Shown in pieces: positions 1 to 11,749 of a DNA stretch of 64,000 nt (positions are counted from its first letter, which is position 1; each line of letters begins with the position of its first letter). The stretch spans positions 2,497,501 through 2,561,500 of the forward strand of contig JAEMWC010000006.1 of the NCBI GenBank assembly GCA_016490735.1, in the 5' to 3' direction. The notes beneath the pieces are model-generated. The model saw nothing but the letters and a program-made list of their open reading frames with translations, was not told the origin of the DNA and searched no databases. The DNA is from Pachyseris speciosa (lineage: Eukaryota > Cnidaria > Anthozoa > Scleractinia > Pachyseridae). The position numbers and the translations under genes are program-made.

Positions 1-3000
1 TTTTGTGGCGTTAAATCTTGGGGGACCAGAAATCCACTCCATTTATCGTTGGCGCAATCAGCATCGCACAGAGTTAAATGGGGGCATCAAGGAAACTAAC
101 TTTAAGCAGTTGAGCGTGCTTTACAAGGAAGCCATGACTAGAGGGAAAGTGGGTCCTGTTCCTGTACTGGCAGCTGAAGACGAGACAGGTATCATTGGCC
201 AGATTTCATACAACCAGAGAACGGATGAGCTACTTGGATTCTGTGGAGTTAAAGGAACTGAGCATAAATGCTTGGACTATTTCACAGTCTCTGTTGGAGA
301 TGGAGAGGAGGGCTACAAAAGTATCGTCAACGCATTCGAGCAGTGCAAGATTGGTACATACGGGAGAGCTATCTTGCTGAATCCTCTTCACCCAAAACTC
401 CCCAGAATTGCAGTCCTCACGATGCCAACCTGCAACAAATTTGATCATACATTTGTTTATCGCTAGTGGCAGGACGTGGAGCGGCTTTACGAGCAAGAGC
501 TAAAGCCGATTGTGGGCCCCTTGATTGGCCATAGCTCAGACGGGGATTCCAACGAAGAAAAATCATCTTGCAGCTTGCCACAGTCACTGCTGGTAGCAGA
601 TTTCAACCGATTCCTGGTAACGAAGGGTTTGTTTTTCATGCAGGAAGGAAGGAAGCGGGAATGACTATGTGATCCATGACATGTGTGACCAGGACTTTAT
701 CCACAATCACAAGAAGCTATTGAATCCCCTGGATCACGCTAATCGCGTTCTAATGATGGGAAACTTCCTGGTCCACATGAACCACATCCAGCTGGTCTAT
801 GAATCTTGTCCTGTCCTTGATCATGGTTTGGGGCTTGGAGATATTGATCGTCGGGATAGACAAAACTGGAGATCCGCCCAGAAGTTGACATTCCCGAAAG
901 TTCGGCAATGCATCCAAACGCTGATCGATGGCGCACTACCGGGAACTCGCTCTAATGCCTCGTTGCTGGGAACGCAGACTTACCTTCAGGCTGTGTGGTA
1001 TTATGTGGAAATCTTTTGTAGCGAAGAAGCGTCACTGTCGATGAGAATCAGGTATGCTGCAATCGTGACCCATTTCTTCGCAATTTGGCGAAACTCGGTG
1101 TACCGCGATGATCACCTCAAGTTGGCAACAAATTTCATTACCAGGGAGACGTACATTGACGTACTGCTATCTTGCCACTTCGCTGTTATGCTGATTTGTT
1201 ACATCAGGGACAACTTCCCCCAACAAGAGTGTCGCCTGGACCTCTCTGGATCTGATCTGGTTGAGGACTTTTGGAGCAAAAACGGTCAGTGGGTGGAAAA
1301 TCACCATAATTACACCTACGCTGATTTGAGAAGAAATTCCTCGCACATGATACGTCTGGAAGAAATTCGTGTCGACCCATCAGCGCAAGAATTCGCGAAG
1401 CCTCACCCCAAACAAGAAAGTATTTGGCCACAACAGTACGAACGACCCCTGAATAGGCCTGATCTCACGGCTTATCCTGAATTTGGCACAGAGTTAGAAG
1501 AGTGGAAAGAAAGGCATTAAGATTGCTAGGCGCTTAGCGAGGTTAGTTGGAATGGCACCGGAGGGCGACGGAAATGATCATGGAGATGACGATGGTAGTG
1601 ATGGTCGTGGTACAGACAACTGGTTTTGGCGCCCATTTGACTTTCCGGGTAACACCTTTACTGAAGCCCCTGATGACAACTGCAGCTTGCCTACGTCTAG
1701 TGATGAAGAAAAAACTAGTCTTCTTGGACCAGATATCTCAGGTAGGTGAGATTAGTTTTTGGTGTGGGAAACCATTTAACATTGAATCAAAGTGTCGCAC
1801 TTGATATACCAGGCATTGAATCCTTACAAAAATTTTGATGTAACGTGCCTATTGCACACTACAAAGAAAATGTTCTTTAATGGTTCTATCGAGGGTATTA
1901 TAATCCGTGGTTAGAATATGAACGGGAAATATTCATTCATTTTAACCCCCCCCCACGTTACCAATACTCACAAAACCACATTTTATATAAAAAGTTTTCA
2001 CTCATAACAGAAGATTAAGTTTGACGTAGAGGATAAAACTGTTAGCTTTGGTAACCTGGAAAAATTGTTAGCTACATATTATTCAAGGCTGAGCGGAGCT
2101 TAACAGGAATTTATATTGTTTTGTTGGAAGACCTGTTACAACACAACAGTGAAGACAACGGAATGCACTCCCTGCTTGAAGGTCTGGACCACATCGATAA
2201 TCCACATGAAGTTCTTGAACATCCCCCATCCTTACCGTCTGGACAAAGGCAGCTGCATCACCCGAGAGTCCCCATTCCTGAAACAGGAGGCGAAATATAC
2301 AAATCAACTCTGGTGTCTCTCTTGAATGAGGATCCACAATTATCCCATGACAGGTACAAAATTTTGCCTACTTTAAAACGCTACAGAAGCCTTAGTCTCT
2401 TCAACTAAATCTATTTTTTAACTGAAATTAAAGCATGAATAATAGATATATGATATTAAATGTTACATCCCATCCTTCGAATTAACCTTTTTAGACTGGT
2501 GAGAGTTCGCCAACGGCAAGAATATCATCGTGGAACAAGTATGATTGCTGGAAGGAACAGAAGCCCTAATAGCACAGGAGTTGCTTTGTTCGATGATTAC
2601 GCTGTTGTAGATAGGCACAGTCAGTCTTTCTTCATCGGGAGTCTCTCTCGCATGGTGCACGCAGACAGTCATGGGAGGCAAGAATATAAGCGCCCTGTGG
2701 CCTACGACGATCCAAAGAGGGAATCTATAACCTGCTAATTTCAAGTTTATCAAAACGTCCAAGAGAATGTTCATGGTGGCATCTACAAGACAGGTGCCTC
2801 GGAGTTACGTCAATTACCATTTACTGACATCTTAACACAAGTCAATCTGACAGTGTCCGAGGACGGAACCCTTCGTGTGCCTGACGACGAGCTAACTGAA
2901 ATAAGAAGTGGTGTAGCAAGAGTTTTTGAGTCCCAACCAAGACGAAGACGTGCTACCAACACTACATCTGCTCCTCGTACAGAGGAAGAGCTGTCGCACT

Positions 3001-3113
3001 CACTCTCACACGATGAAGGAATCGTAAGGCTTCAAGTCCAACCAAAGCAACAAAGTGATGGGGGTCCGCGGAGATCAACCAGAGTAAGAACTGTCCTTTT
3101 GTATGATCCTTAA
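1..3113 (+). pseudogene. transposase-like protein gene, multi-exon, degraded, 5' partial
   Basis: The reading frame enters from the left edge, so the true start is outside the window. Exon 1 runs to 1741 (CAG|GTAGGT), exon 2 is 2107-2353 and exon 3 is 2495-3113. The frame continues correctly across both junctions. Two acidic motifs stand out: AAEDET near 175 and GHSSDGDS near 530. They look like catalytic acids of an RNase H-fold transposase, but that is inference. Conserved-looking blocks follow (YVIHDMCDQDFIHNH, GLGDIDRRDRQNW), then an acidic linker (GDGNDHGDDDGSD). The gene is dead as read: an in-frame TAG at 464-466, frameshifts near 553, 660 and 1513, and an in-frame TAA at 2736-2738. 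I recognise this as a dispersed cnidarian protein type but cannot name the superfamily. A domesticated or active copy elsewhere in the genome is possible. Confidence 0.6.
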
Positions 3114-4045
3114 AGGAGATATGTCACAGATGGTGAACCTTGAAAATTTAGCTAAGTTTTTTTAAGCTTGTCCATTGCAACCCATCTGAATAACCATCCT
3201 TGTTCCTTTGTGTTTTGTTATTAGTTCTTTTCCCACGATTTTAAGAGAACTTTGTAAATCACTGGAATATTTCATTTGCCGTAACACCGCTTCGTTGACG
3301 TGGTTTCGTCAGTATATATTGTAGTAATAGCTTTCTCAGATATATACATGTAGGCGAAATAAGTCTCATAAATAATTGGTTTTTTGAAAAGTTTGGTATA
3401 TATTTACTGGCACCTACATGAGCAAAGGTACTTACAGTTTGCTCCCAAATTAGACGTTAAGTTGCAAAATGACTGGAACTTGGGATGTAGTTGATAATTG
3501 CAGAAAAAAGTGTTTATTTGTGTAAATAGTTATTAAGTAAATAAGTAAATAATTTGATTATATTATAATATGATTATTTTCCTATAAGACGATAACCAGT
3601 ACGTGCATTTTCTATTGTATGCCTGGAATATACACAACATTTAAGCTGTTCAGCCCAGAATTAAGTCACAAAAATTGCTTTGGATATGTTTCATAGTTCA
3701 AGTAACTAATGTTGATTTACGTAAATATTCGTACCATCAGTTGCTGGATTATTACACAGCAATCAATTCAAATTCCTCTTTTTTCTTTTATTCGAAGGTT
3801 ACAGTTTGTAAAATACATTCGTGTTTGGTCAGTTGTGCCTATAGATAGCATATTAGTCACCATAAGGTAAGGATATATTGTGTAGTTATGACGGCACATT
3901 ATGTAACCCGCGTTGTGGAATTCTGAGCTCGAAACTTTGCGCATGCAGTCTTGTAACCTACCTAATAAAAGCAGATGAACATTGCCTTTAACATTGGTCT
4001 GAACTAGGGAAGCAATTTTAAAGCAGTTCCGAAACAGGGTGTAGA
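3114..4045. other. AT-rich stretch without a recognised gene
   Basis: This follows the transposase-like pseudogene. It is AT-rich with no long open frame and no clear inverted repeat. I see nothing else in it. Confidence 0.5.
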
Positions 4046-4051
4046 TTTAAG

Positions 4052-4138
4052 GGTCAGGTCATAAATAGGGTATCAAATTTTTGGTCAGGTCATAAATAGG
4101 GTAGGGAAAATCGCAGATTTTGGTCATAAATAGGGTAA
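4052..4138 (+). repeat. short tandem repeat, unit GGTCAGGTCATAAATAGGG
   Basis: Three copies of a unit built on GGTCATAAATAGGGTA occur at about 4052, 4083 and 4122. The third lacks the leading GGTCA. Confidence 0.8.
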
Positions 4139-4259
4139 GGGTTTTGGGAAGCGGGCCCCACACCCCTACCCAATTTTTCTGGGAGTACCCCCTCTGGGGT
4201 TAGGATCTATGTTCTGGGGGCTGTTTTTCATCTTAGACTCGGCTCCCGCTGTTAGGGGT

Positions 4260-4390
4260 ATCGCATGGTCTCTGCGAGCATTTGCGAGCATGCGAGCACT
4301 GCGTTTTATTTTGCAAGCACGAGCAGTCAGTGATCAAATTTGTCTTGCGAGCAGCGAGGACAAAAATGCAACTGGCGAGCAGCAAGCACT
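4260..4390 (+). repeat. cluster of GCGAGCA motifs
   Basis: The heptamer GCGAGCA and one-base variants recur about eight times at irregular spacing. A second cluster lies at about 5140-5250. The open frame across it is biased by this repeat and is not convincing as a gene. Confidence 0.6.
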
Positions 4391-4399
4391 TCGTAAATT

Positions 4400-5130
4400 C
4401 TCCTCTAGGTTCCTCCGGCAGCAAGCTAACTTAGCTGAATATTCAACTTCTTGTGTTATGAGTTACTTGACCATGGCGGTGTCCAACCGCCGCTACTTTG
4501 GCCACCGCTCAAATATGAAATTATTCCTTAACGGCTTAACACTTCTTAATGCTTTATTATTGTCATTCCTTTGCCTTTTAAATCGTATTTAAATGCCCTT
4601 TATAGTTTGAATAAATAAAAGAATTGAGAATTGAATTCAATGATAGGGAAATTAGTTTTCCGAGGTTAATAATTGGCTGAAAACTACGATTCAAAGCAAT
4701 GTAGCTTATTTTAGGAGTTTCAAGGAGCTAACACGGGTCAAAATAATCTTGGACTGAGACCATTCTCAACCATTCAGACCTAACCTGCGATCAGGTGTTC
4801 TTTTTCTTTTGTAAGGGGGAGGGAGAAAAAGAACGCCCTCCTCTCCTCAGCGACATGTAGAGAATATCTAGGGAGAGGGCATGATTTCAGGCTAATTCAG
4901 ACCTGACTGGCAGTACTGACGGTCGAATAGCTCTATTCTATTTCAAACTGAGTCATCTTTAGATTTTACTCCCTGCTTTTCGTAAATACGTCACTTTCAA
5001 TAAAACTTCAATGCATGTAAACTACACTGCCACATGACTGCAATATTCAAAGGAGTTCAGTACCACGTAGAAATGCGTTTATTTCTGTACCAAAAAACCT
5101 ACGAATAACGATTTACGAATTTTCGCTAAC
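4400..5130. other. no recognised gene; possible retroelement tail near 4600
   Basis: The only notable point is an AT-rich stretch ending in AATAAATAAAAGAATTGAG near 4610-4630, which resembles the 3' tail of a retroelement. There is not enough sequence to assign it. Confidence 0.3.
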
Positions 5131-5139
5131 TTTTGAGCA

Positions 5140-5250
5140 ATCGCTCGAGCAAATTTCAACGAAAATCCGAGCGTGTGAACGTGCACGAGCAAGCGAGCAC
5201 TCGTCAAAATTTTGCGAGCAAATCCAGCAAAGGTCAAAATTTGCGAGCAC
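5140..5250 (+). repeat. second GCGAGCA cluster
   Basis: GCGAGCA and close variants recur within about 110 bases, as in the cluster about 0.85 kb upstream. The two may be parts of one repeat family interrupted by unrelated DNA. Confidence 0.5.
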
Positions 5251-5470
5251 TTGACAATTTTTAAGGGACCATTCGATAGCCCTGCTGTTGTCCAACTTAG
5301 ATCAGCTTCAGGGAAACCCTCCAGTTTGAATGGAAACGACTCTACTGAGCTCGCTGAACCTGAAACAACTCAAATATGCCAATTTATCACTCTTACTTTA
5401 ATTTTCTATCATCTGCCCTTCTTGTAATCATCACTACGGTTTGTTTTATAAAAGTATTGTATATTTCGTT

Positions 5471-5944
5471 CAGGGGGGGGGGGGGGCACTTCCTAGTAAT
5501 AGGCTAATGAGGATGTGCCGCTGGATGGGGCCGCATTTTCACGACTGGATTGACTATAATGGGGTTGCATTTTCAATAGAGTTACTAGAATGGGGTCGCA
5601 CATTTTCGGGATTTGGGGGTAAATGTAGCAGAATATTTGCACTGTAGGTGAAAAGTAAAGAGTCTTACATTCACTTTAACAAATGTGTCAATTTATTTTA
5701 AGATGACCTACTTAAAAGGCTTTATAAGGTAGATGCATAAACAGAAAGTGACTAATCAAATGAAGAATGATCCTCGCAGTTGTGAGAAAGTGACTAAGTT
5801 GGGATCACGAAAATTACATTTGCCCAAACGTGACTAAGATGGGGTCTATAATCGGCCACAGAATAGACTTTAACGGGTTAGGGGTTCTGAGAGGCCAGCG
5901 GCACATACCCAGCAGAAATTGACCCAAGTAGCCCCCCCGGGACT
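5471..5944. mobile_element. foldback/MITE-like element with a G-run end
   Basis: The left end is CA plus a run of 14 G, then CACTTCC, and about 30 bases in comes GATGTGCCGCTGG. The right end mirrors it: CCAGCGGCACATACCC, then GTAGCCCCCCCGGGACTG. It has no coding capacity. The homopolymer makes the exact left end unreliable. Confidence 0.6.
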
Positions 5945-6158
5945 GTTATGTAATGTTTCCACAGATTTGTATCCGTATCAAATTATTTGCAATCAGCTAA
6001 TTCCGTCGTATACCTTAAGTATTATGTAACTACTTTCACAGATTAGCACGTTATCTGTAATCAGCAATTATTTCTTTAATTGTGTCAATAACAAAATGCT
6101 CGAATATGATTGGTTCTTAACAGCCTTTATTTGTGTCTTAATTGGCTGCTTCAGGTCC

Positions 6159-6223
6159 AAACTGTCCGATTTGAGCTGTCAGATTACGAACACCTGTAAT
6201 CGGACAGGCCAAATCGGACAGTT
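6159..6223. repeat. perfect-looking hairpin, AACTGTCCGATTTG arms
   Basis: The arms are 6159-6186 and 6195-6223 (AACTGTCCGATTTGAGCTGT against ACAGGCCAAATCGGACAGTT) with an 8-base loop. It lies just beyond the 3' side of the Penelope-like element. Confidence 0.75.
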
Positions 6224-6303
6224 ACCTTATTTGGGTATCATAACTAAGTGAAGCACGATCGTCCGGGTGAGTGTAGTCCTGAGAAGGACTGTTTGTGATG
6301 ACA

Positions 6304-6350
6304 TTGATTGACGTTTCGACAACCTGACCGGAAATCATCATCAGAGTCAA
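6304..6350 (-). ncRNA. hammerhead-ribozyme-like motif in the Penelope 3' region
   Basis: On the minus strand the order is stem I TTGACT, core CTGATGA (6344-6338), a stem-loop with GAT..CC / GG..GTC pairing, core GAAA (6317-6314), CGTC, then AATCAA closing stem I with one mismatch. Hammerheads are known from Penelope-like terminal repeats, usually with a very short stem III. Here stem III is only the self-complementary ACGT, which could pair between two molecules. One extra base sits between CTGATGA and stem II, so activity is uncertain. Confidence 0.45.
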
Positions 6351-6517
6351 GTGATTTGAGTAACGTCAGGAGATGGTATAAGTACTCTGGTCGTTCAGTT
6401 GATGTGATTGGTCAACGAAGTCGTGATGTTATTGGTTGTCTGTCAGTTAAGCCGTGATGTTGTTGGCTGTGAAGACTGTAAACCGTGATTGGTGCGTTTC
6501 GATACGTCTTTTGTTAG

Positions 6518-8247
6518 TCAAATGTTCGTAGGTGTATTGTTAGTCAAATTAGTCGGTGTGTCTATTGTTTGTCTGTTGTTGATATCGTCAATAAGTCGTT
6601 TGTAAGGTGCGGGAAGCTGTTGGCAACGGTTCAGTGGTGTCTGTTCTAAGTTAGTAAACCAACTTTACAGTGCAATCCGTTGGTGGTAGTTAGTACAGTA
6701 GGTAATGCATTTAGCAGAGTCCCAGTCGATTGTGTGGTTTGTCAGTAAATGGTGCTCAGTAATGTTATTGTTGATGTCACCATTTTTCGTCGCTCGTTTG
6801 TGTTCAGTCAGTCTTACGTTCAAATTTCTCGGCCAGTCTCACAGATATAAGTGGCCTGACAGTCGTAGCATTCGATCTTGTAAACTGCTCCCTGTCTGTC
6901 CTTTGGTTCGTCTTTGTCCTTAACGTTCGTAAATAATGGTCGTAAAGTTGTGATGGGTCTGTGAGCGACACGGATATTGTAAGGTTGTAGTATCCGTGCA
7001 ATGGTTTCAGAAGTTCCTTTGATGTATCAGGTATAGTCGCTGTAGTGACTGGTGTCGGGCTAGCGTTCGTAGCGTTTGGTTCTGTCCTGTAATTGTTGCG
7101 TCTAACAAAGTCGCGGTTGTAGTTGTTCTTACTGAAAACGTTGTCTAAGTATTTGCGTTCGTCTGCTAAACTGTCGCTCGAGTCGCAAACTAGTTGCGCT
7201 CGTCTCGTTAAGGTTATTGTCGTTGCTTTGTGTGAAGTAGAGTTGTAAGATGATTCGTTAAGTAGTCTGTTAGTGTGTGTAGGTTTTCTGTAAACTGTCG
7301 TCTGTAGTCTGTTGTAGTCACGGCTAACAAGGCAGTCTAGAAAAGGTATCTTACCATTTTCCTCGATCTCCTTGGTAAACTGTATGTGGGCGTTCTGTCT
7401 GTTGAGGTGTTCGTGAAAATCGTCGATTTCGTCTTTGAGTACAGCTGTGAAAGTGTCATCGACGTAACGTAACCAGAGCGGTAGCGTTCGTTCGTAAGTC
7501 GCAAGGGCTTGTTCCTCGATGTTTTGCATGACGATCTCTGCTACAACAACGGAAACTGGTGAGCCCATAGCTGTCCCGTGCAACTTTTTGTAGTGTTTGC
7601 TTTTGTACTGAAAGTAGGTAGACGTAAGGCAAAGGTTCAGTAAGTCCATTAAGTCGTCTGTGGGTAGTGGCAGTTGTAACGTGGAGTTCTTGATGGCGGT
7701 CTCAGTGCAGTCTAGAGCCAGTTGGAGTGGAATACTGGTGAACAGTGATTTCACATCAAAAGACACTAGTTTGTAGTCGTCAGGTACTTGTGCTGTCTTA
7801 ATGGCGTCAATAAAGTTTTCAGTCGACTGTAGCTTGTGTCGTGACTCGTCAGTCAGCGGTTTCAGTATTGTAGTCAGGTATTTAGATGGTTGGTAAGTCG
7901 GCGAACCACAGAACGAGACTATGGGTCGCATAGGTATGTTAGGTTTGTGTAGTTTGGGCAGTCCGTAAAGTTTCGGTGGTTGTGGCACGTGGCACCTCAG
8001 TCTGTTGTAGCGTCGAATTTCAATAACGTCAGCTTTCTTAAGTGAAAGTAGTTTACCGTTGAGTTTTCGTTGAAGTGCTGACGTCGGGTCTCGTTTAAGT
8101 AGTTCGTAAGTCTGTTTCTCGCTAACAAGTGCGTCCATTTTGTCGTGATAGTCTTTCTTGTCCATAACAACAGTAACACGTCCTTTGTCAGCGGGAAGTA
8201 TAACAATGTCATTGTCGTTTTTCAGTCGTTTAAGTGCTTGTCGTTAG
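6518..8247 (-). pseudogene. Penelope-like reverse transcriptase with GIY-YIG endonuclease, frameshifted
   Basis: This copies element RNA into DNA at a nick made by its own endonuclease. The N-terminal hallmark DIVILPADKGRVTVV lies at about 8220-8170. RT motifs follow in order: GLPKLHKPNIPMRPIVS, LVSFDVKSLFTSIP, HGTAMGSPVS, the catalytic LRYVDDTF at about 7480, and KIPFLDCLV. One open frame runs from the first codon to about 7025. A frameshift then moves the endonuclease to another frame, where GAVYKIECYDC...TYICETGR supplies the VYKI and YIC equivalents of GIY and YIG. A second frameshift near 6830 precedes NLNVRLTEHKRATKNGD, and an in-frame stop interrupts L*SW near 6657. The frame ends at 6520. 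About a third of the protein is missing at the N terminus. The RT domain could be intact, but the whole protein cannot be made as read. Confidence 0.88.
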
Positions 8248-8250
8248 TCT

Positions 8251-8421
8251 CTAGAAACCGCTGACTGACGAGTCACGACACAAACTACAGTCGACTGAAA
8301 ACTTTATTGACGCCATTAAGACAGCACAAGTACCTGACGACTACAAACTAGTGTCTTTTGATCTGAAATCATTGTTCACCAGTATTCCACTCCAACTGGC
8401 TCTAGACTGCACTGAGACCGC
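8251..8421 (+). mobile_element. inverted fragment of the same Penelope RT
   Basis: Read on the + strand, this encodes KPLTDESRHKLQSTENFID...SIPLQLALDCTETA. It is nearly identical to the minus-strand RT at 7862-7691. At 8418-8444 it runs into another short piece from the same region (AGGTACTTTGTGCTGTCTT). The arrangement is an inverted repeat of about 170 bp with arms some 390 bp apart, made by a rearranged or template-switched insertion. Confidence 0.88.
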
Positions 8422-8631
8422 CAGGTACTTTGTGCTGTCTTAATGACTTGTGCAGGGTATGTTGAGCAGTAGCTGCCATGTCGTGTCAGTTGTCAATCTT
8501 CACGCTTTGTAAAATAGCAACCATTTCCGTTGGTTATTTTGTACAATACGTTTTACAATTTAGAAAGTTGACCTCTAGAGTTTCTCGCATTTTGTTATTG
8601 ACACAATTAATTGGTAATCGAACTTTGTGTC

Positions 8632-8693
8632 GTACAATTCAGGGGTAATCTTTCTCGTAATTTCGAATCAGCCTCGCGCTACGCGCTCGGCCA

Positions 8694-8731
<38 letters not shown>
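8632..8731. mobile_element. small palindromic element, GTACAATTCAGGG ends
   Basis: The left end GTACAATTCAGGGGTAATC is mirrored by GATTACTCCCTGAATTGTAC at the right. The interior (CCTCGCGCTACGCGCTCGG) is itself palindromic. It has no coding capacity. Confidence 0.65.
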
Positions 8732-8738
<7 letters not shown>

Positions 8739-9638
8739 AGTCCTATTCTTGGTTTTCAGTCACGCAAGTAAAAAAATAAAATCATCAACCATTCGATAGA
8801 TAAAGTCAAGCAATTGACAAATTGTAGAATAATAATATATAAACAACATGCTAAAGTCTCAGGGCTGTGCGGTATCCCGTACTAGAGTTATTTGGCAAAA
8901 TGTACCACTCAAAATTATAGAGTTTAGTATGGAAACGCCATGTTAGTGTCCCTCTGAGGGGCACAAATATGGCGGCCGGAAACGAGTGAAAACTTCTGGA
9001 ATTTACTTTTGCTATCTCAAAGGCTTTCTTCTCTGTTTTGAGCTTGCAAACATTCACATAGACGTTTCTCTTATCATGTTGGCTTTTCAGACCTTAAAAA
9101 ATACGCGGGGAATCGATGTTTTCATGTACGTGACATGCTTGTGAGCAGACATGTTTATGTCACACACTGTAATAAAATCTAAAATTCTAATTGCTCTATT
9201 TTCAAAACAAAGAAAGCTACCGAGCTGAAAACATGCAAGCAGATACATTTCTAAAACGTCTTTTACGTGATGAAGCTAAAAATGCAAAAGTTTGTTTAAT
9301 TTTGAATTTTAGTTTTTTATGACGTCATGTGAAAACCAAGAATTGTCATTACTTATTCACAATCAACTTTCCTTTGACAAACGATGGACATTGGAACTTA
9401 CATCCGAAACATGTGACCGGTTTCAAATCTCAAAAGTTGTATTATACGTATAGCCTCTTTAAATGTTTAATATATTAAATTTTTCTTCAAAATTATTAAG
9501 ATGTAAAAAATAATAGTAATAAAGCAAAATACAGGTTTTATTCTGGCCGCTACGAATTTCATAGAATTTCAAACTGTTGTCGCTTGTCAAGAAACAAAGC
9601 AACATATCGGCTTGAAATTTTCCTACGCGATTTTTATG
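8732..9638. other. no recognised gene
   Basis: AT-rich DNA without a convincing open frame. It looks like old dispersed repeat, but I cannot define element ends. Confidence 0.4.
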
Positions 9639-9982
9639 CACATGTCATCGGCTTCCTCGTGTGGTCGACCCCCGGACCTACCAGGGAGATATGTGGGGAA
9701 ATAAAAGGAGAATGGATGGGATTCTTTGCCCGAGGGTAGGGGAAAATCTTGACATCGTTTTACGATCAAAGATTTAGGGGGTGGGGGAATTCACAAGTTT
9801 GAAAAGGATGTCGCGGGAGCTTGTCACGGGAATTTTCAGCTGGGAGACACCTCACCCAGGGGACTTTGTCTTGAGAGATTCCCCGACCCCCCAGGGAAAT
9901 TCCTCAAGTTTGTTTGACTGGTTTTACAATCCCCCTGGTTAGCCCGGGGGTCGACCCCACGGGGAAGCCGATGACACGTGCA
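9639..9982. mobile_element. TIR element of about 340 bp (MITE)
   Basis: The left end ATGCACATGTCATCGGCTTC and the right end GAAGCCGATGACACGTGCAT are inverted repeats with one mismatch in this block. The similarity continues through GGTCGACCCCCGG on both sides, giving about 45 bp of TIR. It is non-coding. Confidence 0.8.
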
Positions 9983-10209
9983 TTTTTTTACGGGTGTGAA
10001 GAAAAAATGAAGAGTAGCCTTTTGTTGCCCTTGGTTTTAAAACGTTTGGAATTTTGATGACATCACATGAAAACCGCCGTTTACAGTAGTAGAGATCAAA
10101 CTACTGTTCCTCCTTTTAACACCTCCTGATAACGTACTCACATGACAGCCACGCGATTACCGACCCATCAGTTTGCGGGCTAAAAGTAAAAAAAAAAATA
10201 AAAAATAGT

Positions 10210-10266
<57 letters not shown>
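10210..10266 (+). repeat. (TAA)n microsatellite
   Basis: About 18 uninterrupted TAA/AAT triplets. Confidence 0.97.
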
Positions 10267-11171
10267 TAAAAATCAAGTATAAAATGGGTAATCAGTCGCT
10301 AACTGTGAATTATCACAGATTTATGATATTATAAGGAACAGGAGAAAAAAGTGCTGAACAGGTCACGTTATCATTACATTCGTATAACGGTATACAACAG
10401 TGGGGACGAGTACTTTTTATTCTCCGATCCCGAAAGTCTGCCTCCGGTTACCGGGTAAGCCCCGTTTACGAATACTAGAAAAACTGAAATTTCCTGTAAA
10501 TTTTTGTTTCTTCACTTGGCTCGGGAAGTTATGTCGTTTGAAAATGTGTTACGCCCCCCTCCTCCGCTCCATTGAAACCCAGAGTGATTTCCCGGGTTTA
10601 TCCAACTGCAGGGGTTCTTTCAAAAGAGTACTCGTTATCCAAGAAAACATGAGATATGGCCTCATTGAAGGAAGGCGCTCACGGCAAGTCAGTGTTATAC
10701 AAGTAATTTGTCTGAGAGTGGGGTATAACAATAATATATTGTCCAATGTTAGTGTAGTGGAACCCGGTTAAGGCGGGGTTCCACTGAACGTCGTTGTTTC
10801 GTTTAACACGGATTTAACGTTAATATCTCGTTCGCGTTTCAAGCAATCAAATTTTTAAATCCCATACGCTCCTCTCACGAAGCTGTGTTGTGGAATGTTT
10901 TGTGAATTTTTTTGGTGGTTTTTGGGTATATATGGGAAGAGATGATTTTTCTCAAACGATTAGTTTAATTTAGGGAAGTAGGAATATTGAAGATTTAACG
11001 AAGGTTTAAGATTGGAGTTTGCAGTTGGAAATTAGTAGATGGGCACCAAACAGTTCCCCATGAACCTGGAGTGCCCTTGTGAGGTGTCAACTGTCTGGTG
11101 GTGTTTCAATTTTGTTTTTACATTTTAATCCCTTCTTTAAACACCTTAAAATCTCAATCCAATTCACGTAG

Positions 11172-11698
11172 AGCCCCACCTTAATACGGACACCATGGGG
11201 TATGCCACAGTGTCCGTATTATCCGGGTGTCCGTATTAAGTGGGCTCTCAGGAAAAAAATTCTTAACTGCAACTGTAAACAAGTTCATCCTAAAGAAACC
11301 TCATGATCATCTATCATAGTCTCAGAGTAAAATCTTTAAAGTATTGCTCTTGAAACGCGACTATGGAATCATTTGAAAAGGCCCGTGACTTAACTTTATA
11401 CTGACGCTTTTAGTTTGCGACTCAGCCAGGTCAGGACTGTATATTAGACTGATTAGACAGTACCTTTGAAAGATCATTCGCCGTTTCTGTTAGGTTTTCA
11501 CTGGTAAGGTTCAGCCACATTCTCCAGCATTATCATAGCTTCTTGCAGTGATTTGACTTTAGGCTCCTTGAAAATAGGCAGTGCGCGGACAGCCGGTGTC
11601 CCGGTAAAGCGGGGTTGGCGCTATATGAGAGTTTATGACTCAGGACACAGAAAAGTGTCCGTTGTCCGTATTAACCGGTGTCCGTATTAAGCGGGTTC
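11172..11698. mobile_element. TIR element with CTTAATACGGACACC ends
   Basis: The left end AGCCCCACCTTAATACGGAC is mirrored by the right end TCCGTATTAAGCGGGTTC. The TGTCCGTATTA motif also recurs just inside each end, for example at 11205-11240 and 11660-11675. The terminal hairpins are therefore multi-part. Confidence 0.6.
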
Positions 11699-11749
11699 AT
11701 TTTAGAGAAAACATACATACGTATGAGCTTTTAATGCAACTGTCCGTTA

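Larger units (their letters stand above)
6245..8248 (-). mobile_element. Penelope-like retroelement, 5'-truncated
   Basis: Read on the minus strand, it carries the end of the N-terminal region, a full reverse transcriptase, a broken GIY-YIG endonuclease and a non-coding 3' region with a hammerhead-like motif. RT followed by GIY-YIG is diagnostic of Penelope-like elements. The coding sequence starts abruptly at about 8247, where it is joined to an inverted scrap of the same element. This is the complex 5' truncation common in this class. Confidence 0.88.

Noticed and set aside
4209..4592. 127-residue + strand frame
   Set aside because: Composition follows the GCGAGCA repeat; no domain.
10400..10771. 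123-residue + strand frame
   Set aside because: No recognisable domain; ends in the terminal repeat of a TIR element.
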